The position numbers were made by a program, and so were the translations under genes. From contig JADJVW010000009.1 of the NCBI GenBank assembly GCA_016710365.1, positions 1 through 64,000 of the forward strand: a stretch of DNA of 64,000 bases, given 5' to 3'. How positions within the stretch are numbered: the first letter of the stretch is position 1; each line of letters opens with the position of its first letter. The notes beneath the pieces are model-generated. The model did not search any database and was not told the origin of the DNA. It worked only from the letters and a program-made list of their open reading frames with translations. This DNA comes from Candidatus Caldilinea saccharophila. GTDB taxonomy: Bacteria > Chloroflexota > Anaerolineae > Caldilineales > Caldilineaceae. Below, in pieces: positions 34,646 through 45,796 of the stretch.

Positions 34646-34822
34646 GACATGACTCCAGTTGGGTTCGATTCAAGCCAAAACCACCAGTACCCGCATGTTA
34701 TCACAGCACGATGGAGATTGAAATTCACAAAGGCAATCAGTAAACGATCTCTTTGCGTCGATTTTATGACAATTGTATACTACGGGAATGATAAGCCTTC
34801 AATCCACCCCACCAAGCAAGCC

Positions 34823-37119
34823 ATGACTCTCATCTGGTCAGCGCTCCTGATTTTTATCTGGCTGGTGGTGATGGGGCAACTCTATCGGCGCGACCGAGAC
34901 CGCCAACCTGCGCACGGTCTGTGGATGGATGTGCTCGCAGGCGGGTTGCTGTGGGGCCTTGTCTTTGGATTTTTCTGGCGCACGTTGAGCGGCGCCGCCT
35001 ATCAGCCCGCGGATGGCGGCGACCTTGTCAGTTTCCTCTTTCCAACCTATCGTTTTGCCGCGGCCGAACTGGCGCAAGGATGGCTGCCGCTCTGGAACCC
35101 AACACTCTACGGCGGCGCACCCTTCATCGGCGATATTCAGGCTGGTTTTCTCTATCCGCCCCATCTGGCGCTCTTTCTCATCAATCCGAACTTTCCATAC
35201 GCCACGTTGCAAGGGCTGGCTGTTGGACATCTCTTCTGGGCAGGGCTGGGGATGTACGTTCTGCTGCGCACGTTGCGCTGGCCGGAACAACCCGTGAGCC
35301 GTCCCGCGGCCTTCTTCGCCGCAGTCACCTTTGCCTTTGCCGACCCACTGTTGATCCATTTCGGCAACCTGAATCTGATTGCGGTGCTCAGTTGGCTGCC
35401 CTGGGTGTTGGCGGCCTTTGTGCGTGGGCTGCAAACTTCACGGTGGCTTTGGCCGGGGGTGGCAGGCTTGCTCTTTGCAGTCAGCAGCTATGCCGGCCAC
35501 GCGCAGAGCACGCTCTACATCGGGCTGGCGCTGGTGATCCTCACGATCGGCTGGATGATAACGGCCGCTTACGAAGTGCGTCCGGCGGGAGCCAGGCCAT
35601 GGCAGCCGTTAGGAATGCTGTTGGCAACGGCGCTGCTGACCGCGCTCCTCGCCGCACCGATCCTGCTGCCGGCGCTGGAGCTGACCCGCTATGCAACCCG
35701 CGCCGAGTTCACCTACCAGGATACCGTTGCCTATTCTCTGGCGCCGACGCAGATGCTGGCCGGACTGGTTACGCCGTCGCTTTTTGGCCGCGGCCCGGCG
35801 CTGCACTGGAGCTTGTGGGAGCGCGTCGAGTTGCCCTATCTCGGCGCAACGGCTTTGATAGCAGCGTTTTGTGGCATCGTGCTGGCTTTACCCGCACAGC
35901 GGCGCCGCCTGTGGATGTGGGTCGGTATGGCAAGCTTCGGCCTCATCGTGGCGCTTGGCGTCTACACGGTCGTGCATGGCTGGCTGACGCTGCTGCTGCC
36001 GATGTTCGACCAATCCGCGCGGCGCGCGCCATTATTCTCTGGACGCTAGGCATGAGTGTGACGGCAGCCGTCGGCTTCGACGCCGTGGCCGTGCGTGCGG
36101 CGCGTGCGAACGTGGTGACGGCTTTCTTGAAAGGCGGCGCGGCGCTGCTGGCGCTGGGTGTGATCATCGCCTACACACTTCTTTTCGTGATGCAGGCCGA
36201 CGCCACCGTATTTCTGCGCGCGTCGCTGGCCGCGCTGGCGCTGGCGATTGCCGTGGTGGCGTGGCTCGGCGCATGGAGCCTGATCGCGGCGCGCCAACAC
36301 CGCCGGCTGACCTTTGGCGCTTTTTCCATCCTGATGATTGCACTGCTCTACATCGAGTTGGCCGCGGCGGGCGCGTACACTGATATCAGCGAAACCGACC
36401 CGACGCAAGGCTTCCAGCACGATGACGTGATCACCTTTCTGCGCGGCGACGCCGATCTGTTCCGCATCGACACGCGCACCGATCTGCAAGGTCTGTGGCA
36501 ACCCGACGCCGCGGCGTTGGCCGGCCTGCAGGATGTGGGCGGCATCGACAATCCGCTGGCGTTGCGCAGCTATGCGGCCTTCTGGGAGGCGACCGGTGGC
36601 CGCGCCACGCGCCTCTATGACATGCTAAACGTCAAATATGTGCTCGTGAAGGAAGGCGCGCCGCTGCCCGAGGGCAAGTTCGAGAAAGTCTTTGGGCCGG
36701 CCCAGGGCATCGAAGTCTATGCAAATCGGCGCTTTCTGCCCCGCGCGTGGGTAGCGCCCGCCGACGCCGATCTGGACAACCTTTTGCCGCCTGATGCGGT
36801 CGCGCCAGCCGAGGTAACGGCATATGCGCCGACCCGGATGAGTTTCACAACCACGACCCCGCACCCTGGCTGGCTGATCATGAGCGAGTTCTGGTATCCA
36901 GGCTGGACAGCGACGGTGAATGGCGTCGCAACGGAGATCGAGCAGGTTAACGGTGCACTGCGTGCGGTGGCCGTGCCGGCCGGAGCATCGACCGTGACGC
37001 TCACTTATTGGCCCTCCACCTTGACTTGGGGCTTCCTGGCCGCGGCCGCCGGGATCGTTTTCCTGGCCTTCCTTACTCTCTGGCTGCGTCCCAAATCAAC
37101 ATCAACCGGCTCCGCGTGA
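34823..37119 (+). CDS. YfhO-like polytopic membrane protein, one frameshift
   Basis: A large membrane protein (about 765 residues) with ten or more helices. N-terminal part: LAQGWLPLWNPTLYGGAPFI (a GT-C-like loop), and MYVLLRTLRWPEQPV. A frame break near 36030, between LLPMFDQ and ARAIILWTLGM, is followed by more helices. The extracytoplasmic C-terminus has LYDMLNVKYVLVKEG and SEFWYPGWTATVNG, typical of YfhO/DUF6541-like proteins thought to transfer glycans. ATG 34823 is chosen; TATACT at about 34778 may be its -10. The gene end overlaps the next convergent gene by 47 bases. Confidence 0.82.
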
Positions 37120-38383
37120 CGCCGTCCAACGACGTGTAAAGATAGGTGCGCCCGTCCAGCACGACCAGATCGGCATGACCCACGCCGATGTTGCCGGGCA
37201 GATCGACCAGTATCGGGTTGCCCGGATACTTCTCCCATGCGCCATCCACCGCACCGGTCAAGGAGCGCGCCAGCCCAAGCCCGAACTGCGTATCGCCTGG
37301 ATCGCCCGCGGCCGGCCCGCGCACGCCTTCGTAGAGCATGTAATAGCGGTGGCTGTCGCCTTCCGTCAGCCGCTGCAACTCAGCCGAACTGATGGTGCGA
37401 AAGTCGAAAAAGGGATTGGCGGCGGCCTCCGTCGCCTGCAACGGGCCGTAGTCTGCCGCGCCGACGAAGAGTGGATTATGCGCACAAGGCGCAAAGGCGG
37501 CGCCGTCCTCATCGGCTGGCCGCTTGAAACAGCCCATCGCGCCCGGATTCTGCCCTTGCGCCATGAAAACATAGACGACGCCGTCCGCGACGATAATCCC
37601 CGGCGGCCCGCCGCGCAGACACTCGTAATTGAAGGGAGCAAAAGGATGTTCGCCGATGCGCTCCTCGGCGGGGCAGTCTCGATACCAAAGATGCCAGACC
37701 ACCGAATCGGCGACATGCTCCGGCTCTGACCAGCGCAGACCGTCAGGCGAAGTGCGCAGCATCACGCGCCCCAGGTACTCGTAGACCATCCACGCACGCT
37801 GGCCATCGTAGAAAACGCGTGGATACTGTTGCTGCGCCATGTGGTCGACATCTGCTTCACATGGACATTGGCGACACGGAATAAGACAGATCGGCGCGGC
37901 AGGCAGGGCAAAAGAGAGGCCGCGATCCGTGCTACGATAGATCACGACGCAGCCGGGGAAATCCACCGCCGCGCCGCAGGAGTCGAGGACGCCAGCCGAA
38001 CGCTGGCTGGCGTGGACGTAGGACCACACCTCGCCATTGCTCAGCACGACGCTCGCTGACTCGCCCATCGGCAAGCCGGCGTCGTCTACATCCACGACAA
38101 AGCGTGCGCGGCCATCCCAGAAGTCAGCCAGCGTCGGGAATGCACCGGAAGCCGGCATGGGTTCGCTCACCAGCAAAGGCGTGGACGTAGACCCGGCGCG
38201 CTCACGGGTGGGCGTCGGGAAAACAACCGGTGTGGCGCGCGCAAGTGGTGGCAACGGCGTTCCCCTTGCAGCGAGCGACGGCTGGCCCACACTCGTCGGC
38301 AACGTTGGCTTGCCAGGCGCGGGGCGGCATGCAGCGAGCATCGCCGCCAGCGCCAGCAGCCATCCCAGGGCGTGAAGACGCAC
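37073..38383 (-). CDS. Lipoprotein with sialidase/glycosidase-like propeller
   Basis: A 436-residue lipoprotein: signal LHALGWLLALAAML ending in AACRPAP. After a Pro/Thr-rich linker it has propeller-like blades (VIYRSTDRGLSFALP, RTSPDGLRWSEPEHV, HADLVVLDGRTYLYTSLDGV). The pattern recalls the five-bladed glycoside hydrolase clans, but catalytic residues could not be assigned. It is the last gene of a five-gene operon, two bases behind the Gfo/Idh/MocA oxidoreductase. Confidence 0.65.
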   Translation of the reverse strand: MRLHALGWLLALAAMLAACRPAPGKPTLPTSVGQPSLAARGTPLPPLARATPVVFPTPTRERAGSTSTPLLVSEPMPASGAFPTLADFWDGRARFVVDVDDAGLPMGESASVVLSNGEVWSYVHASQRSAGVLDSCGAAVDFPGCVVIYRSTDRGLSFALPAAPICLIPCRQCPCEADVDHMAQQQYPRVFYDGQRAWMVYEYLGRVMLRTSPDGLRWSEPEHVADSVVWHLWYRDCPAEERIGEHPFAPFNYECLRGGPPGIIVADGVVYVFMAQGQNPGAMGCFKRPADEDGAAFAPCAHNPLFVGAADYGPLQATEAAANPFFDFRTISSAELQRLTEGDSHRYYMLYEGVRGPAAGDPGDTQFGLGLARSLTGAVDGAWEKYPGNPILVDLPGNIGVGHADLVVLDGRTYLYTSLDGVTRSRLMLIWDAARE

Positions 38384-38385
38384 GC

Positions 38386-39369
38386 CTATTCCATCGGGTA
38401 CTTCATACCCACTTGGGCGCGGATTTCATCCATGATCCGCATGACTTGCAGCGATTCATCCAATGACATGACAGCACTTTCCAGCTTGCCGGCGCGCACG
38501 CAATCTGCCACCTCAATAGCTTCATGACTGAAGCCGTTGGCAAAATAAGGTCGCTGCATCACCTCCGGCGCGTGGCCGGCGCGTTGCAGCGTGAGCGCGT
38601 CGCCGACCCACCACGGGCTGTGCACCCGGATCGAGCCGTTGTCGCCCAGGATCACGGCCTCCTGGAGCGTCGTGGCGCGCACGGTGGTCGCCAGCAAAGC
38701 TACTTCGCCGTCGGGGAAGCCGAGCACAATGCCCATATTTTCGTCGATGCCGGTGGCGCCCAACGCGGCAAGCGCGGCGATGCGATCCGGCTGGCCGAGC
38801 AGCATCGTCGCCAGCGAAATAGGATAAACGCCGACGTCGAGCATCGCACCGCCGCCCAGCGCCGGGTCGAAAAGACGGCTGGCCGGGTTGAAAGAGGCGC
38901 GAAAACCAAAGTCAGCCTGCACCATCTGCACCTTGCCGATGGCGCCGTCGACGACCAGCTTGCGCACTTCGACGATGATCGGCAAAAAACGCGACCACAT
39001 CGCCTCCATCAGAAACAATTTTTGACGCCGCGCCTCGTCGACCATCGCCTGCGCCTGCACCGCGTTGATCGCAAAAGGCTTCTCGCACAGGACGTGCTTG
39101 CCATGCTGCAGCGCCAACACGGTATGGTCGTGGTGAAAATTGTGCGGCGTCGCCACATAGATCGCATCGACATTTGGGTCGGCGACCAGCGCTTCGTAGC
39201 CGACATGGCGGCGTACAATATCGAAGCGATCGGCAAAGCGGTCCGCCGAGGCTTGTGTACGCGACCCCACAGCGATAATTTCCTGGTCGTCGAGCGCGGC
39301 CACCCCCGTCGCAAATTTGGCGGCGATGTTGCCTGGCCCCAGGATTCCCCAACGAAAAACTTCGGTCAT
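38386..39369 (-). CDS. Gfo/Idh/MocA family oxidoreductase
   Basis: A 327-residue NAD(P)-dependent oxidoreductase. N-terminal Rossmann motif WGILGPGNIAAKFATGV, then AIYVATPHNFHHDHTVLAL and the catalytic Lys in HVLCEKPFAINAVQAQAM; C-terminal domain with RLFDPALGGGAMLDVGVYPI. The start at 39369 overlaps the stop of the phosphoesterase gene (ATGA). Substrates are sugars, inositols or dihydrodiols in this family. Confidence 0.92.
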   Translation of the reverse strand: MTEVFRWGILGPGNIAAKFATGVAALDDQEIIAVGSRTQASADRFADRFDIVRRHVGYEALVADPNVDAIYVATPHNFHHDHTVLALQHGKHVLCEKPFAINAVQAQAMVDEARRQKLFLMEAMWSRFLPIIVEVRKLVVDGAIGKVQMVQADFGFRASFNPASRLFDPALGGGAMLDVGVYPISLATMLLGQPDRIAALAALGATGIDENMGIVLGFPDGEVALLATTVRATTLQEAVILGDNGSIRVHSPWWVGDALTLQRAGHAPEVMQRPYFANGFSHEAIEVADCVRAGKLESAVMSLDESLQVMRIMDEIRAQVGMKYPME

Positions 39370-40103
39370 GATAAGCTCCAATCAGCGAGCCAGCGGTCGG
39401 CCATAGGCATGCCGCTGGCAAGGGTTGCTTGTATGATGCGGTCGATCTCCACCGCAGTTCGGCGCAGTGAAACTTCCACCTCGCCTGGCGCACGATAATC
39501 GATCAGCGCGTATTCAGCCCACGGCGGGTTATAGACCGACCCGTCGCGCCGCAGCGCAAAGGGCAAGCCGACGCTGCCTGGGTTGACGATCAGCCGGTGA
39601 CGATGGCGGCGCACCATGGCGGTGTGGGTATGACCGCCCGCGCAAAGCAAGGCCGTATCGCCGCCAAAGATGTCGTCCAGCGTGGCATCGTCAGTCGTGG
39701 CGCGAATTGCCTCGTGAAACGAACGCGGCGACCCGTGATAGCAAAGCAAGGTCTGCTCGTCGCCCAGGTCAAGGCGCACCGTCTGCTGAAACGAACGCAC
39801 CACGGCGAGATCCGCAGCCGTCAATTGCGCCGCGCCCCACCCTTCGACCGCATTGTACAGCGCGGTCATCGCGTCCTGTTCCGCGTGCGGCAGCGGATGC
39901 AGCGCCCAGTCATCGGTATTGCCCATGACGACGGGGCAAGCAAGCTCGGCGACCGCGGCAAGCACTTCACGCGGCTGTGGCCCAAAGATCGCCACGTCGC
40001 CCAGACAGACGATCTGGTCGGGCTGGGCGCGCGCAATGGCAGCAAGCACAGCTTCCGTGGCCGGCAGGTTGCCGTGAGTGTCAGCAAAGAGGGCGATACG
40101 CAT
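39366..40103 (-). CDS. Metallophosphoesterase (YfcE/MJ0936-like)
   Basis: 245 residues. Metal-binding motifs in order: ALFADTHGNLPA (D.H), VCLGDVAIFGP (GD), VVMGNTDDWAL (GN.D), CYHGSPRSFHE and AGGHTHTAMVRR (GH.H), with INPGSVGLP-like VNPGSVGLPFALR. A binuclear phosphoesterase acting on nucleotides or other small phosphodiesters. Nine bases behind the molybdopterin subunit gene. Confidence 0.92.
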   Translation of the reverse strand: MRIALFADTHGNLPATEAVLAAIARAQPDQIVCLGDVAIFGPQPREVLAAVAELACPVVMGNTDDWALHPLPHAEQDAMTALYNAVEGWGAAQLTAADLAVVRSFQQTVRLDLGDEQTLLCYHGSPRSFHEAIRATTDDATLDDIFGGDTALLCAGGHTHTAMVRRHRHRLIVNPGSVGLPFALRRDGSVYNPPWAEYALIDYRAPGEVEVSLRRTAVEIDRIIQATLASGMPMADRWLADWSLS

Positions 40104-40112
40104 CGATAAGGC

Positions 40113-42427
40113 TCAGCGCGGCTCGGGCATGGCGGTCAGCGCTTTCCAGACGCGATCCGGCGTGTAAGGCAACTCGTCGATCCAGACGCCGGTGGCATCG
40201 TGGATGGCGGCGGCAATGGCCGGCGCGGTCGGGATAAAAGGCATCTCCGCCATGCCGCGGATGCCCAGCGGACCTTGCGGGTCAGGAAACTCCAGAATAA
40301 TCGGCTCGACCACCGTCGGCACATCGAGCACGCCAGGGATCAGATAGGTGCTCAGGTGCTGCGACACGGCGCGGCCGTCGCGCTGCACATACTTCTCCAG
40401 CAGCGTCCAGCCCATTGCCTGCGCGATAGCGCCCTCGATCTGTCCTTCCACCTGCTGCGGATTGACGGCGCGGCCGACATCGTTGGCGCTGATCAGACGC
40501 AGCACGCTCACGTGTCCGGTGTCGAGATCGACCTCCACCTCGGCGACCTGGGCGCAATAGCCGTAGGTAATGTTTGGATCGGACGCGCCGGTCTCGCGAT
40601 GGTAGGCAGTTGTGGGCCGGGGGTGAAAAATAAACTCTGCGTGCGCCGGACGTTCTTCGTTACGCCATTCGCGCAAGGCACGCTCGGCCGCGCCCTGAAT
40701 TGCGTTGCCGGCCATGAAGCTCATGCGGCTGGCGGAAGTGCTGCCGCTGGAGCCGGTCACCTCGGTGGAGTCGGCGCGCACTTCGACGCGTGCCGGGTCG
40801 AGGTGCAGCACCTCGGCGGCCACCAGTTGAAAGAGCGTGTGCGCCCCTTGCCCCACTTCAGCGCCCACACAGCCGACCACGGCGCGTTCGATCTGCTCCT
40901 GCCCATGCAACTCCACCCAGGCTGAACAATGTTCGGGGAAGCCCAGGCTAAAGCCGACATTTTTGAAACAGCACGCCAGACCGACCCCGCGTGCGGTGCG
41001 CCGCCGCGTGGCATCGAGCGAGGTGAGGGTGCGCCTGTTTTGCTGCGCAACATTTTGTCCGAGAGCGACTTCGGGAGCGCCGGCAAGCTGTCGATCTTCC
41101 TCCGCCCGGCGCCAGACGCCGGCATCGTCGCGCCGCCAGCCGGACCGCTCAGCGGCTGCGGCGACCACCTCCGTCGCCGTGCAACCCGGCGGCAGAGGCG
41201 ATTTCGTGGGCAGCGTTATCCCTTCCTGCCAGAGGTTGCGCATCCGCAGCTCGACCGGGTCCAGACCGAGCGCTTCCGCCAATTTGTTCACCTGCAGCTC
41301 GGCGGCAAAGTGCCCCTGCGGGCCGCCAAAGCCGCGAAAGGCGCCGCCCGGCGTGTTGTTGGTGTAGACTGTACGCGCCACGACATGTACATTAGGAATC
41401 TGGTAAGGGCCCAGCGCGGCCATCAATGAGTTGCCCAGCACCTTGGTGCTGGTGTAGGCGTAGGCGCCGCAATCACTCGTCAGGTCCATCTGCGCGGCGA
41501 CGATCTTGCCGTCGCGCGTGGCGCCCCATTTGGCCTGGATGGTGTAGGGGTGGCGCTTGTGATGGCCGATGATGCTCTCTGCGCGGCTCCAGACGGTCTT
41601 GACCGGCCGGCCGGTCTTCCACGCGGCTAACGCCAACGCAATCTGGATCGAAATGTCCTCGCGGCCGCCAAATGCGCCGCCGACCGCGGCGTGACGTACG
41701 ACGATCTGGGCGTCGGGCAAGCCCAGCGCGTGGGCGATCTGCGTGCGTTCCTCGTGCATCCACTGGCCGGGGCAGGTGACTTCAATGCAGCCATCCGGCC
41801 GCACCCAGGCGACGCCGGCTTCGGGCTGCAAATAGGCGTGCTCCTGGGCGTGGTGTGGTAGGTATACTCGACAATCACATCGGCCTGCGCAAAGCCCGCC
41901 CCGACGTCACCGTCGCTCAGAGTATATTCCAGGAGCACATTCGATTGTAAATTACGCTCACCATAGGGGTATCGAAACGCATCAGGATGTAGTGGCGGCG
42001 CATCGGGCGCCATCGCCGCAAAGGGGTCGGTGACGACCGGCAGCGTGGTGTAGTCGATGGTGACTGCTTTGGCAGCGGCTTCGGCCTCCGCCTGGCTCTC
42101 GGCGACGACCAGCGCCACGTGATCCGCCTCCCAGCGCACGGTTGCGGCCTGGGGCGTGCTGCCCAGCCCGCACAGCACCGGCTGATCCGGCATGATCAGA
42201 CCGTACTCATTGACCGGCACATCGGCCGCGGTCAGCACTGCGATGACGCCGGGCATAGCGCGTGCCGCGCGCACGTCGAGCGACTCGATGCGCGCATGAG
42301 GCACGCCGGCAAAAACGATCTTGAGCCACGCCTGACCGGGCAGGTCGATGTCGCCGGCATAGACGGCGGCGCCGGTCACTTTCTCGGCGGCGTCGATTCG
42401 CGGGATGCTGCTACCAACCGCGCGCAT
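40113..42427 (-). CDS. Xanthine dehydrogenase-family molybdopterin-binding subunit, one frameshift
   Basis: About 770 residues, the length of a large subunit. The N-terminal domain carries SSIPRIDAAEKVTGAAVYAG. The frame changes near 41860 (TYHTTPQ / AYLQPEAGV), then RHAAVGGAFGGREDISIQIA, NTPGGAFRGFGGPQGHFAAE, GAEVGQGAHTLFQLVAAEVL, and the C-terminal GPLGIRGMAEMPFIPTAPAI with the position of the active-site Glu (usual motif GVGE) read as GMAE. No iron-sulfur or FAD subunit lies beside it, so partners must be encoded elsewhere or outside the window. Substrate may be a purine, aldehyde or other heterocycle. Confidence 0.88.
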
Positions 42428-42794
42428 AGGGATTTCCTCTCAATTCTGGCGCACCAGCATGGCCAAGCGAGCGGCCGCCCAGCAGGTGCAGGTGGAGATG
42501 GTAGACCTCCTGCCCGCCATCGCGATTGCAATTCACCAGCAGGCGATAGCCATTCTCCGCGATGCCTTCCTGCGCGGCGAGGGTGCGCGCCACCACGAAC
42601 ATGTGGCCGATCAATTGCTCGTCGTCGGGCGTCACGTCATTGGCGGTCGGGATGAGTTGGTTAGGCACGATCAGGATGTGCACGGGCGCCTGCGGGTTGA
42701 TGTCGCGAAACGCCGTGACCTGGTCGTCCTGGTAGACGATGTCGGCGGGAATCTCGCGGCGGATGATCTTGCTAAAGATGGTTTCGGCGGACAT
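42411..42794 (-). CDS. HIT-family (histidine triad) nucleotide hydrolase
   Basis: A 127-residue HINT-like protein. IFSKIIRREIPADIVYQDD at the start and VYHLHLHLLGGRSL, the histidine triad, at the end. Members hydrolyse adenosine phosphoramidates and related nucleotides. ATG 42794 is favoured over a start ten codons earlier. Its tail overlaps the molybdopterin subunit by 17 bases, making it the first gene of the five-gene operon. Confidence 0.92.
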   Translation of the reverse strand: MSAETIFSKIIRREIPADIVYQDDQVTAFRDINPQAPVHILIVPNQLIPTANDVTPDDEQLIGHMFVVARTLAAQEGIAENGYRLLVNCNRDGGQEVYHLHLHLLGGRSLGHAGAPELRGNPYARGW

Positions 42795-42977
42795 AGGCGA
42801 CTCTTCTGGGCTACGGATTGGCAAACAATGCCCTCAGTATACTGTACGGCTTGGATGAGTGACAAAGGACTGGCATCCACCGCGGCGCGCTAACCATGCT
42901 GCGCTCATCGGCGCTTTGACCGGGACAGGCAGCGTCAAGTTCGTGGGAATGTCGGTTGAAGGGGGAAGAAGTAGTAG

Positions 42978-43127
42978 ACAATTCTTGAAAGAGTATTTCG
43001 CCAATGGAAGCATGAACTAATGTTGTCCGCCCTTTCCAGCCATGAATTGAACCAACTACTCCCCCTTTTGGATGCACTGGTGCGTATGATTGAGCGCGCC
43101 AAATCGCCACTAAAAAAAGAACAGCTA
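42978..43127 (+). pseudogene. 5' fragment of the beta-helix protein gene, cut by IS630
   Basis: An open stretch after a TAG at 42975 encodes TILERVFRQWKHELMLSALS, then helical sequence ending SPLKKEQL, with an ATG at 43020 and a possible upstream non-ATG start behind GAAGGGGGAAGAAG. It ends at the TA where the IS630 element begins. Joining base 43125 to the TA at 44331 continues the frame as CTA GAC CCA into the fragment at 44333-45697. Confidence 0.65.
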
Positions 43128-44330
43128 AAGTAAAGCCACTTTGAAACCAAGAGTTTCTCGAAGTCAGGGTCCAGTTCCAATTTGGGCCATAGGCGCTTGA
43201 TGATGGCGAACGGTTCGGTGTTGATGCGATCGACGAAGGCTTTGCAGGCATCAAACAGCTCCGCGTGGAGGCATAGCAGTGATTGCGAGTCACGTCTTCA
43301 CGCATCCATTTCCAAAGACCCTCAATCGGGTTGAGATCAGGGCTATACCCCGGCAAGGGCACGAGGGTGAAACCCAACCTTGCGGCCTCCGCCTGAACAG
43401 CTTTGGCGGTGTGACACGATGCACCATCCCAGATGATCACAGTCGGCGCGGTGAGCGGTCCCCAGCCAGGCAGCCAGATGGTGCAGGAACTTGATCGTAT
43501 TGTCGCCGTTGCAGCCGCCTTCGTTCCAGATGAAGCACTTCCCGTTGGTGAAGTCATAGGCGCCATACCAGTCGATCCTGTCCTGCAAGCGGGGGCAATG
43601 ACTCAATCGCCAGGCTGGTTCACCCTTCTGTGCCCAGGTATAGCCCAGATCCATGTCCTGATGAAGATGCGCCTCATCAATGTGAATCAGCCGCATCGCG
43701 CCCTGGCACACCTGCGTATAGAGTTTCTGGAAGGCGGTCATGAAAGCCGCACGCTTAGCGGGATTCGCACGCTTGAGCACTTTCTGGCACTTCTTCCAGC
43801 TCAAATCATGCGTGTGCAACACTTTGCTCAACGTACGCCGCCCGACCTCACAGGCGAAGACCTGCCTGATCCAGCGCCGCAGCTTCTTCCAGCGTCCAGT
43901 TGTAACCAGGCAGGCCATGCTCAATGGGCGCACTCTCTTTCACCGTGGCAACGATTTGCTTGACTTGTTCGGGCGCAAAGGCAGGCCCCGCCACTACGCT
44001 GATAGGTCACGGCTTCTGGCCTAAGGAGTTGTACGTGTGCACCCACTTCAGCACGGTGTTGTCGTCATGCTTCATGGCAGCCGCCCACTGCGTGGCATTC
44101 GTGTAGGCGCACCAATCTCGTACAACGCCAGGAATCGTTCCGCGTCCGTGGATGCTCCGCCGCCACGGATAACCGGCGCAAGTCCGCCAGCGTCTGCTCC
44201 CATTTTGCCAGGTCTGGTCGCACCATCTTGCCCTCCTCTTGTCTCTCTGTATCAATACATCCGCATGAGAAGGGTTTTAACAGATCTGTCCATGTATCGC
44301 AAAACTATGATTCTGAAAGTATCTTTACTT
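43128..44330 (-). mobile_element. IS630-family insertion sequence with TA target duplication
   Basis: A 1203-base element flanked by TA (43126-43127 and 44331-44332). Terminal inverted repeats begin AAGTAAAG-nn-ACTTT at both ends (43128 onward and the complement of 44330 backward). TA duplication and length fit the IS630/Tc1/mariner group. It splits the gene for the beta-helix protein. Confidence 0.9.
43130..44226 (-). pseudogene. IS630 transposase, frameshifted
   Basis: The minus strand from ATG 44226 (MVRPDLAKWEQTLADLRRLS) moves through three frames. Catalytic acids are visible: Asp in MRLIHIDEAHLHQDMDLGYT, Asp in PTVIIWDGASCHTAKAVQAE, and Glu in YSPDLNPIEGLWKWMREDVT. Frames change near 43970, 43500 and 43275. 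It is not translatable as one protein unless the breaks are sequencing errors or some form of recoding is used. Confidence 0.85.
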
Positions 44331-44332
44331 TA

Positions 44333-45697
44333 GACCCATTGTCGCGGCTAATAGCAAAAACGGGACAGTTGAGCGATGAGCAGCTAAATGGACTCGTACT
44401 CGGCGCTGACTTGGAAGACAATGTGATGGCAGTGCAAGAACTGAGAATCTGGAACAAGGTGCTTGCCAATCTAAGCCTGAGTCCTATCGATCTTTACGAA
44501 TCTGCGCTGGAGGCACTGATGTTGCGCGGCATTCTAGAGGCGCCGGCGTTGCTTTCCATCAATGCAGTGGTCGACGGTCAATCTGAACCCACAGATAATG
44601 TAGTCAAGCAGCTACACGTAAGTGTATATTCTGTGGATTTCCGCATATTGCCAGTCGATCAGGTTGAAGTCATTGCATTTACCATCGAAGGTGGGCCTGG
44701 TTATATAACCAGCGAAAGCGATCATTTATCGGTTACGCCCATCCATTTTAATGCTGAAACAACGCAAATTCGTGTCGAGGCCAAGTCACTCTCTGCAACA
44801 GCGATGTGGACCGAACTGACGTTGAGCACCTCGATGGAATCAGTCAAAATACCAGTGGTTGCACAGTGGGAGACGGTCAAGGCGCCTGCTGCGATTACAC
44901 CGTCGGAGCCAGCCAAGGCACCCGCTATGGTAAAACCAAGTGCACCTCTGCCTCTGCCTGTAAATGACTCCGCAAAATCAAAACGCGATTCACAAACAAA
45001 GGATGGTAAGCATTGCAAGCAAGATGGGTTTCCACTCCCTTCTGAAAGTACTTCAAAAAACAAGCAACGCTCGCTATCATCTCCTTTAATTGTCGATCCT
45101 TCTGGCAATGGAGATTTTTTGACTTTAGAGGAGGCGGTTCTAAAGTCACAACCCAGAACTGTGCTCCGTTTAGTAGCCGGCCAGCATTATCTGAAAGCGC
45201 CACTACTGATCAAAAAAGACCTTACTCTTATCGGAGAAGGGATGGAAAGCACCCAGATTGTATGCCATAGCGAAAAATATGTCGTTACGTTTTCAGGCAA
45301 CGGCAAATTCTCAACCAGTGAAGTGACATTTGCTCACGAGGGCGAAAAGTGGGCAGATGTTGTCCATGGAATAGATGGAGAAATCACATTTGATCGATGT
45401 CGCTTTACTGGCGGCGTAAAGGAACATCATGGGAATCAGGGAGGAAATGGCCTGCACTTGTCGGGTGCGGCGAAGGGGCAAGTGATGTTTTGCGAGATGA
45501 TTAACAATGACTGGGCAGGCATATATATAGGCGGGCAGGCGTGTCCACTTCTTGAGTGCAACCAATGTAGGGAGAACAAGCGCTTTGGGATTATCTATTG
45601 TGAACACGCTGCGGGAAAAGCCCAAAATAACGTCTGCGTAGACAACTGGCGGAATCTATTTGTAAGAGATAAAGCCAAACCCGATATCGTAAATTAA
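44333..45697 (+). pseudogene. Beta-helix protein, main part (interrupted by IS630)
   Basis: 455 codons after the IS. Order: a short helical part (DPLSRLIAKTGQLSDEQLNG), a beta-sandwich-like domain (~44610-44875), a Pro/Ala/Ser/Lys-rich linker (~44876-45095), and a right-handed parallel beta-helix of the pectin-lyase/NosD kind (PSGNGDFLTLEEAVLKSQPR, ITFDRCRFTGGVKEH, MFCEMINNDWAGIYIGGQAC). No catalytic residues of a polysaccharide lyase were recognised. It stands just ahead of the vWA-PP2C-kinase genes with the same strand and base composition, which suggests it belongs to that system as a target, scaffold or effector. Confidence 0.65.
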
Positions 45698-45796
45698 CAA
45701 AACGAGCACAAATCCTATGCACCACAAAGTGATGGGGAAGAGAAAAATGAATACTGTACATCAGCCAATCTTCAAAAAGTATGAGAGGACAGAAGT

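Noticed and set aside
42795..42977. Start of the beta-helix gene upstream of 42975
   Set aside because: A TAG at 42975 closes the frame; an ATG at 42951 in another frame would need an unsupported shift.
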